From Bog-473 sp963809825 (GTDB lineage Bacteria; Actinomycetota; Acidimicrobiia; Acidimicrobiales; RAAP-2): a stretch of 64,000 nt of DNA. The translations under genes were made by a program, and so were the position numbers. The DNA is taken from contig CAWELJ010000011.1 of the NCBI GenBank assembly GCA_963809825.1, positions 186,001-250,000 on the forward strand. Reading direction: 5' to 3'. The notes under the pieces were generated by a model, which was not told the DNA's origin, ran no database searches, and worked only from the letters and a program-made list of their open reading frames with translations. This document shows positions 35,413 through 42,802 of the stretch, one piece after another. Numbering within the stretch: position 1 is the first letter of the stretch; each line of letters starts with the position of its first letter.

Positions 35413-35868
35413 GTGACCCGCTCCCCGACCGAACCGGCGGGACCCGCCGAGGCGATCACACTCGAGGACGCCCTCGAGCTCGTGCGGCGGCACGGCGGCC
35501 GGGTGACCTCCTCGCGACGCCTCCTCCTCCGTGCGCTCTTCGCTTCCAAGGGGCACCGGACGGCCGAGGAGCTCAGCGAAGAGGTCCAGGCCGAGGCTCC
35601 CGACATCCACATCTCCACCATCTACCGCAACCTCGACGAGCTCGAGCGGCTGGGTATCGTCGTCCATTCCCATTTCGGGCACGGACCGGCGACCTACCAC
35701 CTGGCGACCGCCGTGCACGGGCACTTCGTGTGCGAGGAGTGCGGCAGGCTGATCGAGGTGCCCGACACCTTCTTCGACGTCCTGGCCGGAGAAGCTCGGA
35801 CCCAATTCGGGTTCACAATCGACCCGCACCACTTCGCCATGCTCGGACGCTGCGCCAAGTGCGTGTGA
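35413..35868 (+). CDS. nur: Fur-family regulator, probably nickel-responsive Nur
   Basis: A 151-residue Fur-family protein. The winged helix is RVTSSRRLLLRALFASKGHRTAEELSEEV with STIYRNLDELERLGIV; metal site residues include H in HSHFGHG and HGHFVCEECG, and a second C-x-x-C (CAKC) ends the protein. The assignment to Nur rests on the adjoining nickel permease, the hyp genes and the Nur-box-like palindrome; Zur or Fur cannot be excluded from sequence alone. TACGAT (35401-35406) lies six bases before the GTG start, so the mRNA is probably leaderless. Confidence 0.8.
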   Translation: MTRSPTEPAGPAEAITLEDALELVRRHGGRVTSSRRLLLRALFASKGHRTAEELSEEVQAEAPDIHISTIYRNLDELERLGIVVHSHFGHGPATYHLATAVHGHFVCEECGRLIEVPDTFFDVLAGEARTQFGFTIDPHHFAMLGRCAKCV

Positions 35869-35949
35869 CACATCCGCTGAGGGTCTCTGGAGGAAGGCGG
35901 GTCGGCACCCCGGGATGCAGGCCGCGGCGCGGCGCGCAACGGAAAGGCG

Positions 35950-36795
35950 GTGGCTGAGAGCACCATGGGGGCCTTGGGCGACACGGACGACATGGCTTCG
36001 GGGATCATTGATTCCGGTGCGGGACCCGATGTGCTCCTCCGGACGGTGATCGAACTGACCGACGATGCCGTGATGACCTGCGACCTCACAGCCACCGTCA
36101 CGTACTTCAGCGACAACGGCGAGCGACTCTTCGGGCGAGCGCCTCGGGACGTCGTCGGGGGACCTTTCGGTGTCCTGTTCCCCAATCATCTGGGCGAGGA
36201 GATGCAAGCGGTGTTGGCGACCGTCGCCGCCGGCGAGCGGATCCGGCACTTCGAAACCGAGATCGTGCGTGCCGACGGTCTCCCCATGCCGGTTTCGCTC
36301 TCCTTGGCGCCGCTGACCTCCTCCGAGGACACGATCATCGGATTGGTGGTCGTCGCACGCGATGTCACCGAGCAACACCTCGCGCAGGCGACCTTGGCCG
36401 AGATCGATACCCGGTTGGAGGAGGGCGAGGCGCTGTCCCACGTCGGCAGCTGGCTCTGGGATCTCAGGACCGGCGCGGTGCAGTGGAGCGCCGAGTTCCA
36501 CCGGATCCACGGCATCGATCCGTTGGACTTCGCCGGGACGTTCGACTCCTACATGGACGTGATCTGCCGCCACGACCGTGACCGTGTGTGCGCTGCCATG
36601 ACGGACTCCGTGCTCACGTCACGCCCGCTCGATCTGGAGTACCGGGTCGTCGATCGCGATGAGAAGCTCCGCGTCGTCCGCATGCACGCCAATCCCACGG
36701 TGGGCTCCGACGGGAAGGCGGTCGGGCTTCGTGGCGTCGGTCAAGACGTGACCGACCAGATCGGAGATCTCGAGGAGCTCATCCCACCGGACTGA
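35950..36795 (+). CDS. Stand-alone double-PAS sensor protein
   Basis: A 281-residue protein with two PAS domains and no output domain. PAS 1 is at about residues 28-130 (VIELTDDAVMTCDLTATVTYFSDNGERLFGR, then the PAC part VVVARDVTEQ). A short coiled linker leads to PAS 2 (about 150-275; LSHVGSWLWDLRTGAVQWSAEFHRIHGI, closing with GVGQDVTDQI). Such proteins may signal by dimer exchange with a kinase or regulator, but no partner is encoded here. The GTG at 35950 has poor ribosome-site spacing, and the ATG at 35965 is an alternative. Its place in the hydrogenase island suggests redox or oxygen sensing (inference). Confidence 0.72.
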   Translation: MAESTMGALGDTDDMASGIIDSGAGPDVLLRTVIELTDDAVMTCDLTATVTYFSDNGERLFGRAPRDVVGGPFGVLFPNHLGEEMQAVLATVAAGERIRHFETEIVRADGLPMPVSLSLAPLTSSEDTIIGLVVVARDVTEQHLAQATLAEIDTRLEEGEALSHVGSWLWDLRTGAVQWSAEFHRIHGIDPLDFAGTFDSYMDVICRHDRDRVCAAMTDSVLTSRPLDLEYRVVDRDEKLRVVRMHANPTVGSDGKAVGLRGVGQDVTDQIGDLEELIPPD

Positions 36796-36829
36796 GGGAA
36801 ACCGACCTTCCCGCCGAACGCTCCGACCC

Positions 36830-37954
36830 TCAAGGCTCGACGCGCCGGGCCTCCGCATGCAGACGCACCCGGACGTCCGGAAAGATGCGGAGCATGAGCA
36901 TCGTCGGTGAGGGGACCGCGAAGTCCCGGATGTCGAAGGCCTGCTCGCCGCTGATGACCAGCCGGTCGGACGACATTGCCTCGACACAGACGGTGCCTTC
37001 CGCCGGCCGCGTGATCCCGTGGAACGTCAGTTCGCCGCGGAGCCTGTAGCGCGGGCCAGGGGCACTCGGCGCGCACTCTCGGAGCTCGACCGTCGCGGTC
37101 GGATGGCGACGCGCGTCGATCCGGCGTTGCAGTTCTGCGTCGTAGAGCTTGTTCCCCGAGCTCAGGCCCGACACGTCGATCGAGAGCCACCCCGAGGGCG
37201 GGATGCCGGTGTTGACGGCGCCGTCGACGATGGCCGCCTGCAGCGAGCCCGTGACGCCGATGGTGGCGAAGCAGATCGGCCCGACAGTCGAACGAGCGTC
37301 GATGAGCACGGCCGACCGCTTGGGGTCGAGCGCGAATCGTTCGACCGGATGCGCCTCGAGATCGGCCTCCACCTCCACGCGTGATCTCTTGCTCGACCCA
37401 GATTCGTATGTGGGGGGCTCTCCGGAGTCCACCTCTCGCACGATCTCCTCCGGATCGCCGTCCAGGGGCAAGAGGCGCCGGCGCCACATGGTTGTCGTCG
37501 ATACCGACGACCAGGCCATGTCCAGGTCGGAGTCCCAACCACCTTCGACCTCGGACAACACGGCATCGACCGTCCCGGTGGCCTGGTACCGGCGGATGAC
37601 CTCACCCAGGTGGGCATGCTCTTCCCGGATCACCCCCATCCACACGCGCAGCACCCGCTGACCCAACACCGTCACCGAATACACCCGCCGTGCCTGCCCG
37701 GCGTGGCGATGTTCCGTCTCGATCTGCACCAGTTCGTCCCGCTCGAGCTGGGCCAGGGCTCGGTAGACCGCCGGGCGGTCGACTCGCCCGAAACGAAGGT
37801 CCTGCAACCGGGGTACGAGGCCGTAGCCGTAGCTGGGCTCCTCGGAGAGCAAGAGGAGTATGGCCGGCAACATGAACCGCCGTGGAGGCGCCAGCTCGAA
37901 CCGGGCCACACCCTCCGTTGCCGGCGCCGCCGGATCCCACTGTCCCATGGCCAT
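36830..37954 (-). CDS. PadR-type regulator fused to a YceI domain
   Basis: A 374-residue fusion. Residues 28-125 are a PadR winged helix (LPAILLLLSEEPSYGYGLVPRL, then VYRALAQLERDELVQ and a helical tail). Residues 130-205 are a linker. Residues 206-374 form a YceI lipocalin-like barrel (FALDPKRSAVLIDARSTVG, LSSGNKLYDAELQRRIDARRHPT, LTFHGITRPAEGTV, FDIRDFAV). The barrel closely matches the free YceI protein of the divergent hydrogenase operon. YceI proteins bind long isoprenoid lipids in a hydrophobic cavity, so the fusion may sense such a lipid and control the hydrogenase. ATGs at 37972 and 37948 are alternative starts. Confidence 0.82.
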   Translation of the reverse strand: MAMGQWDPAAPATEGVARFELAPPRRFMLPAILLLLSEEPSYGYGLVPRLQDLRFGRVDRPAVYRALAQLERDELVQIETEHRHAGQARRVYSVTVLGQRVLRVWMGVIREEHAHLGEVIRRYQATGTVDAVLSEVEGGWDSDLDMAWSSVSTTTMWRRRLLPLDGDPEEIVREVDSGEPPTYESGSSKRSRVEVEADLEAHPVERFALDPKRSAVLIDARSTVGPICFATIGVTGSLQAAIVDGAVNTGIPPSGWLSIDVSGLSSGNKLYDAELQRRIDARRHPTATVELRECAPSAPGPRYRLRGELTFHGITRPAEGTVCVEAMSSDRLVISGEQAFDIRDFAVPSPTMLMLRIFPDVRVRLHAEARRVEP

Positions 37955-38012
37955 GGCATCAGTGATCCTCATCCTGGTGGCACTGCGTGTCAACCGACCC
38001 GCGACGTGATTC

Positions 38013-38031
38013 TTGGCACAGGATGGTGCAA
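38013..38031. promoter_or_regulatory. Imperfect palindrome in the hydrogenase promoter region
   Basis: TTGGCAC, five bases, GGTGCAA: arms match at five of seven positions. It lies 84 bases before the TTG start of the small-subunit gene and 59 bases upstream of the divergent PadR-YceI start, so it could be the operator of that regulator or a weak Nur box. No -10 box is clear around it. Confidence 0.35.
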
Positions 38032-38114
38032 AAGACACCCATTTACACCGGTCGGCGTCGGGCTGAGACTGCATCCAGCCGCAACTTCGCGCGGCCACGA
38101 ACGGGGAGGGCACC

Positions 38115-39170
38115 TTGACGGCGACTGACACCGCGACCGACGAGGCAGTAGTCCACGTCCTATGGATCAACGCTGGGCTCAGCTGCGACGGTGACTCCGT
38201 CGCACTGACGGCGGCGACCCAGCCGAGCATCGAGGAGATCGCCTTGGGCGCCCTGCCGGGACTGCCCAAGATCGCGGTCCACTGGCCTCTGATCGACTTC
38301 GAGTGCGGTCCCGTTGGGGGGGCTGACGACTTCATCGAGTGGTTCTTCAAGGCGGACCGCGGGGAGCTCGATCCGTTCGTCCTCGTGGTCGAGGGGTCGA
38401 TCCCCAACGAGGCCATCAAGAAGGAGGGCTACTGGTGCGGCTTCGGGAACAATCCCGACACCGACCAGCCCATGACGACGAGCGAGTGGCTCGACCGGCT
38501 CGCCCCGAAGGCACTCGTCGTGCTCGCCGCCGGGACCTGCGCCTGCTACGGCGGCATCCACGCCATGGCCGGCAACCCCACCGGGGCCATGGGGGTGCCC
38601 GACTACTTGGGCTGGGGCTGGACCTCCAAGGCCGGCATCCCCATCGTGTGCGTGCCTGGATGCCCGACCCACCCCGACAACCTGTCGGAGACGATCCTGT
38701 ACCTGCTGTACCAGGCGACCGGCCAGGCGCCGATGATCCCGCTCGACGATGCGCTACGGCCGCAGTGGCTGTTCGGAAACACCGTGCACGAGGGTTGTGA
38801 TCGGGCGGGCTACTACGAGCAGGGTGAGTTCGCGACCGAGTACGGGTCGCCCAAGTGCATCGTGAAGCTCGGCTGTTGGGGACCGGTGGTCAAGTGCAAC
38901 GTGCCCAAGCGGGGCTGGATCAACGGTGTCGGGGGCTGTCCCAACGTCGGGGGCATCTGCATCGGGTGCACGATGCCCGGCTTCCCGGACAAGTTCATGC
39001 CGTTCATGGACGAGCCACCCGGCTCCAAGGTGTCGACCTTGGCCAGCGGCCTCTACGGCAATGCGATTCGCGGACTCCGCAGGATCACCCTTCACACGCT
39101 CGATGACGAGCCGAAATGGCGGACACCGGCGAGTGACTTGACGACCGGCTACAAGAAGAACTGGAGGTAG
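38115..39170 (+). CDS. hhyS: Group 1h [NiFe] hydrogenase small subunit
   Basis: A 351-residue small subunit that carries the iron-sulfur relay. The proximal-cluster region begins SCDGD, with aspartate where most hydrogenases have cysteine; this agrees with the 3Cys-1Asp proximal cluster reported for the actinobacterial-type enzyme of Ralstonia. GTCACYGGI, CVPGCPTH and the later C-rich block (HEGCDRAG, GCWGPVVKC, GGCPNVGGICIGCTMPG) supply the other ligands. There is no Tat signal and no C-terminal membrane anchor, as usual for group 1h. The start is a TTG with GGGGAGGG five bases upstream. It is the first gene of a 16-gene operon. Confidence 0.93.
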   Translation: MTATDTATDEAVVHVLWINAGLSCDGDSVALTAATQPSIEEIALGALPGLPKIAVHWPLIDFECGPVGGADDFIEWFFKADRGELDPFVLVVEGSIPNEAIKKEGYWCGFGNNPDTDQPMTTSEWLDRLAPKALVVLAAGTCACYGGIHAMAGNPTGAMGVPDYLGWGWTSKAGIPIVCVPGCPTHPDNLSETILYLLYQATGQAPMIPLDDALRPQWLFGNTVHEGCDRAGYYEQGEFATEYGSPKCIVKLGCWGPVVKCNVPKRGWINGVGGCPNVGGICIGCTMPGFPDKFMPFMDEPPGSKVSTLASGLYGNAIRGLRRITLHTLDDEPKWRTPASDLTTGYKKNWR

Positions 39171-39173
39171 GTG

Positions 39174-40964
39174 ATGGCGACCAAGAAGTTCACCCAGGAC
39201 AAGGACGGCCTGGTCGAGATGGCGTGGGACCCCATCACGCGCATCGTGGGGAGCCTTGGCATCTACACGAAGATCGACTTCGGCAAGGGGAAGGTGGCGG
39301 AGTGCCACAGCACGTCCTCCATCTTCCGTGGCTACAGCATTTTCATGAAGGGTAAGGACCCGCGTGATGCCCACTTCATCACGAGTCGGATCTGCGGCAT
39401 TTGCGGGGACAACCACGCCACGTGTTCGTGCTACACCCAGAACATGGCCTACGGCGTCCACCCACCTGCCCTGGGCGAGCAGATTGTGAACCTGGGTGAG
39501 GCCGCCGAATACATGTTCGACCACAACATCTTCCAGGAGAACCTTGTCGGCGTGGACTTCTGCGAGAAGATGGTGGCCGAGACCAACCCGGGCGTGCTGG
39601 AGCAGGCCAACCGGACCGAGGCGCCCCACGCCGCAGAACACGGATACAAGACGATCGGTGACATCATGCGGTCGCTCAACCCGTTCTCGGGTGAATTCTA
39701 CCGCGAAGCCCTCGTCGTGAGCCGCTACACGCGCGAGATGTTCTGCCTCATGGAGGGACGGCACGTGCACCCCTCCACCCTGTACCCGGGTGGAGTCGGC
39801 ACGACGGCGACCATTCAGCTCTTCACCGACTACTACGCGCGCCTCATGCGCTATGTGGAGTTCATGAAGAAGGTCGTCCCGATGCACGATGACCTCTTCG
39901 ACTTCTTCTACGAGGCCATTCCCGGTTACGAAGAGGTGGGCCGGCGGCGCATTCTTCTCAATTGCTGGGGTGCATTCCAGGACCCGGAGGTCTGCAACTT
40001 CAAGTACGAGGACATGACCAGGTGGGGCCGCGCCATGGGCGTGACTCCGGGCGTCGTGGTGGACGGCAAGCTGGTCACGAACGACCTGGTCGAAATCAAC
40101 CTGGGCATCCGGATCCTGCTCGGCCACTCCTTCTATGACGACTGGGAGGACCAGGAGATGTTCGTCACGCGGGATCCCCTGGGCAATCCGGTCGACCGGC
40201 GGCACCCCTGGAACCAGCACACCAACCCCCAGCCGCAGAAGCGCGACTTCGACGGCAACTACAGCTGGGTGATGGCGCCCAGGTGGTTCGACGGGAAGGA
40301 CCACCTGGCACTGGACACCGGCGGCGGGCCCCTCGCCCGGCTGTGGTCCACCGCACTGTCCGGCCTGGTCGACACGGAACACCTCAAGGCCACTGGCACT
40401 TCCGTCCAGATCCACCTGCCCAAGACGGCGCTGAAGGGCCCCGTCGACCTGGAGTGGAAGATCCCCCAGTGGTCCAACACGATCGAGCGGGACCGGGCCC
40501 GGTCCTACTTCCAGGCCTACGCGGCGGCGGCGGCGCTCGATTTCATCGAGCTGGCGCTCAAGGACGTCCGAGCGGGCAAGACGAAGACGTGGGAATCTTT
40601 CGAGGTGCCGGACGAGGGGATTGGCTGCGGGTTCACCGAGGCGGTGCGGGGAGTGCTCTCCCACCACATGGTGATCAAGGGCGGCAAGATCGCCAACTAC
40701 CACCCGTACCCACCGACGCCGTGGAACGCCAACCCCCGCGACAGCTACGGGACCCCCGGACCCTACGAAGACGCCGTGATCGACACGCCCATCTTCGAGG
40801 AGAACCCCCCCGAGAAATTCAAGGGCATCGACATCATGAGATCGGTGCGCAGTTTCGACCCGTGTCTGCCCTGCGGTGTGCACATGTATCTGGGCAAGGG
40901 CAAGGTGCTGCGGAAGATGCACTCCCCCACCCAGGTGGTCGGTGCCGACGACCTGAGCTGCTGA
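39174..40964 (+). CDS. hhyL: Group 1h [NiFe] hydrogenase large subunit
   Basis: A 596-residue catalytic subunit. The nickel ligands are in L1 (RICGICGDNHATCS, about residues 72-85) and L2 (FDPCLPCGVHMY near the C-terminus); both read as the group 1h actinobacterial type, associated with oxidation of atmospheric hydrogen. The 26 residues after the L2 histidine should be removed by the protease encoded at 44196. GGAGG of the upstream gene end serves the ATG at 39174; the GTG at 39171 is less likely. Electrons should reach the menaquinone pool by a route not yet clear for this group. Confidence 0.95.
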   Translation: MATKKFTQDKDGLVEMAWDPITRIVGSLGIYTKIDFGKGKVAECHSTSSIFRGYSIFMKGKDPRDAHFITSRICGICGDNHATCSCYTQNMAYGVHPPALGEQIVNLGEAAEYMFDHNIFQENLVGVDFCEKMVAETNPGVLEQANRTEAPHAAEHGYKTIGDIMRSLNPFSGEFYREALVVSRYTREMFCLMEGRHVHPSTLYPGGVGTTATIQLFTDYYARLMRYVEFMKKVVPMHDDLFDFFYEAIPGYEEVGRRRILLNCWGAFQDPEVCNFKYEDMTRWGRAMGVTPGVVVDGKLVTNDLVEINLGIRILLGHSFYDDWEDQEMFVTRDPLGNPVDRRHPWNQHTNPQPQKRDFDGNYSWVMAPRWFDGKDHLALDTGGGPLARLWSTALSGLVDTEHLKATGTSVQIHLPKTALKGPVDLEWKIPQWSNTIERDRARSYFQAYAAAAALDFIELALKDVRAGKTKTWESFEVPDEGIGCGFTEAVRGVLSHHMVIKGGKIANYHPYPPTPWNANPRDSYGTPGPYEDAVIDTPIFEENPPEKFKGIDIMRSVRSFDPCLPCGVHMYLGKGKVLRKMHSPTQVVGADDLSC

Positions 40965-40977
40965 GACCCGGGGAGAG

Positions 40978-41544
40978 ATGCCTGAACCACAGAACCTCCG
41001 GGCGACCGGCGATCGGATCGAGCAGGCACTCACGGCGTTGCACGCACACGGGGATCCCCGGACCATCGATCTCGCCGAGGAGTTGCTCCGTCTGGTCGGC
41101 GAGCTGTACGGGGCGGGATATGCCCGTGTCATGGAGTTGGCCCGGGAGCACGACCCCCGGCTGATGGACGCGCTCGTCGAGGACGAGCTCGTCGCGAGCC
41201 TTCTCCTCGTTCAGGGCCTTCACCCGGAATCGGTCGACAACCGGGTGGAGGCCGCTCTGGTCTCGGTCCGACCCTTGCTGGCCCAGCACGGGGGAGATGT
41301 CGAGCTCCTCGGCATCGACGACGAGCTCGGCGCGGTCAAGTTGCGCCTGCTGGGCAGCTGTGACGGTTGCCCGTCCTCCGCGAGCACCCTGCAGGGTGCG
41401 GTCGAGGCCGCCATCCTCGAGGCGGCTCCCGAGATCGTTCGCATCGTGGTTGCTGCGCCAACTCCCCCAATGACCAGCATCCCGGTCTCGCTGGTGGCCA
41501 AGCCGACGTACGACGACTGTCCGGCGGAGGTGGTGCGAGCGTGA
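40978..41544 (+). CDS. NifU-domain protein of the hydrogenase operon
   Basis: A 188-residue protein. Residues 1-80 form a helical domain of unknown function; residues 85-155 are a NifU C-terminal domain with the cluster-binding motif GSCDGCPSS. It may carry or deliver an iron-sulfur cluster to the hydrogenase, or act as an electron-transfer partner. Proteins of this type recur next to group 1h subunits. Its stop overlaps the next start by four bases (GTGA). Confidence 0.85.
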   Translation: MPEPQNLRATGDRIEQALTALHAHGDPRTIDLAEELLRLVGELYGAGYARVMELAREHDPRLMDALVEDELVASLLLVQGLHPESVDNRVEAALVSVRPLLAQHGGDVELLGIDDELGAVKLRLLGSCDGCPSSASTLQGAVEAAILEAAPEIVRIVVAAPTPPMTSIPVSLVAKPTYDDCPAEVVRA

Positions 41545-42164
41545 ACGACCCCTTGGCGGTGCTGCAGCGCATACGCGAAACCCGTCCCCGCGACGTGCCC
41601 CGGGCCGGCGAGGCGTGTGAGCTGTGCATGCAACCGATCCCGGAACGACACGGCCACCTGGTCGACCTCGAGGCGCGGAACCTCCTGTGTGCCTGCCGGG
41701 GATGCCACCTCCTCTTCTCGTCCCAGGGTGCCGGTGGCGGGCACTTCCGCAGCGTCCCCGATCGCTACCTCTCGTTCCCGGACTTCCGGCTGTCCCCAGC
41801 CCAGTGGGACAGCCTCCAGATCCCCGTCAGCGTGGCCTTCTTCTTCTTGAATTCGACCCTGGGCCGGATCGCCGCCTTCTATCCCGGGCCGGCAGGTGCC
41901 ACCGAGTCCGAATTGCCGCTCGACACGTGGGCCGACGTCGTCGACGCCAACCCCCGGCTGGCAACGATGCAGCCAGACGTCGAGGCCTTCCTCGTCCGGT
42001 CCAAGAAGGGTCAGGGAGGAGCCGACTGTTACCTCGTTCCCATCGATGCCTGCTACGAGCTGGTCGGCCATCTCCGCCTGCTCTGGCGGGGCTTCGACGG
42101 CGGAACGGAGGCCAACGCCAAACTCGATGCGTTCTTCGACGACGTGGAGCGCAGGGCGACATGA
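41541..42164 (+). CDS. DUF5947 family protein
   Basis: A 207-residue protein that keeps company with group 1h hydrogenases; function unknown. Five cysteines near the N-terminus (CELC at 26-29 and CACRGC at 50-55) form a likely zinc or iron-sulfur knuckle. The rest is a mixed alpha/beta domain with PDVEAFLVRSKKG and CYLVPIDACYELVGHLRLLWRGFDGG. The GTG start and the stop both overlap neighbours by four bases. Confidence 0.78.
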   Translation: MNDPLAVLQRIRETRPRDVPRAGEACELCMQPIPERHGHLVDLEARNLLCACRGCHLLFSSQGAGGGHFRSVPDRYLSFPDFRLSPAQWDSLQIPVSVAFFFLNSTLGRIAAFYPGPAGATESELPLDTWADVVDANPRLATMQPDVEAFLVRSKKGQGGADCYLVPIDACYELVGHLRLLWRGFDGGTEANAKLDAFFDDVERRAT

Positions 42165-42802
42165 CCAGCCTGGCGTTCAAGGTGATCGGGGCCGAAGCAG
42201 AGCCTCACGCTGCCGTGCCGACCATCATGTTCCGACTCCACGTCGAAGAGGCCGCGCACCTCCGCGTCCATGCGATCGCCTTGCGCAGCCAGATCCGGAT
42301 CGAACCGCAGCGGCGGCGCTACTCGGTCGAGGAGGAGGAGCGACTGTACGAGCTCTTCGGAGAGACACCCCAATGGGGAGATTCCCTCCGTCCGTTCCTG
42401 TGGACGCACGTCGCGACCACCGTCGGTGGCTTCGACGGCACCGCCGAATTCGATATGCCGGTGGAATGTACCTACGACTTCGAAGTTGCAGGCTCCAAGT
42501 ACCTACACTCGCTCGCCGGCGGCGACATCCCGCTGCTCTTCTTGTTCTCGGGCACCGCCTTCACGCGTGGTGAATCGGGATTCTCGGCCGAGCCTCTCTC
42601 GTGGTCGTCGGAGGCCTCCTACAAACTGCCGGTCTCGGTGTGGCGCTCCGTGATGGACCTCTACTTCCCTGGCAGCGGTTACGTCCGCGTCCGCCGCGAC
42701 ACGTTGGACCAGTTGCAACGGTACAAGGCCGTGCGCGGGCTTCCGACATGGGATCAGGCCTTCGAACAGCTGCTCAAGGAAGCCGCGGGCGGAGCGCCAT
42801 GA
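42161..42802 (+). CDS. DUF6084 family protein
   Basis: A 213-residue uncharacterised protein. Conserved-looking segments are RVHAIALRSQIRIEPQRRRY, LWTHVATTVGGFDGTAEFDMPVECTYDFEV and YKLPVSVWRSVMDLYFPG. The sequence suggests a beta-rich fold with no membrane segment or metal motif. It is tightly coupled by ATGA overlaps to DUF5947 and the next gene, so all three are probably needed in fixed ratio for the hydrogenase complex. Confidence 0.78.
   Translation: MTSLAFKVIGAEAEPHAAVPTIMFRLHVEEAAHLRVHAIALRSQIRIEPQRRRYSVEEEERLYELFGETPQWGDSLRPFLWTHVATTVGGFDGTAEFDMPVECTYDFEVAGSKYLHSLAGGDIPLLFLFSGTAFTRGESGFSAEPLSWSSEASYKLPVSVWRSVMDLYFPGSGYVRVRRDTLDQLQRYKAVRGLPTWDQAFEQLLKEAAGGAP

Noticed and set aside
38013..38030. 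Sigma-54-like promoter (TTGGCAC...GTGCA) before the hydrogenase
   Set aside because: The distance between the GG and GC elements is one base too long, and actinobacteria generally lack sigma-54.
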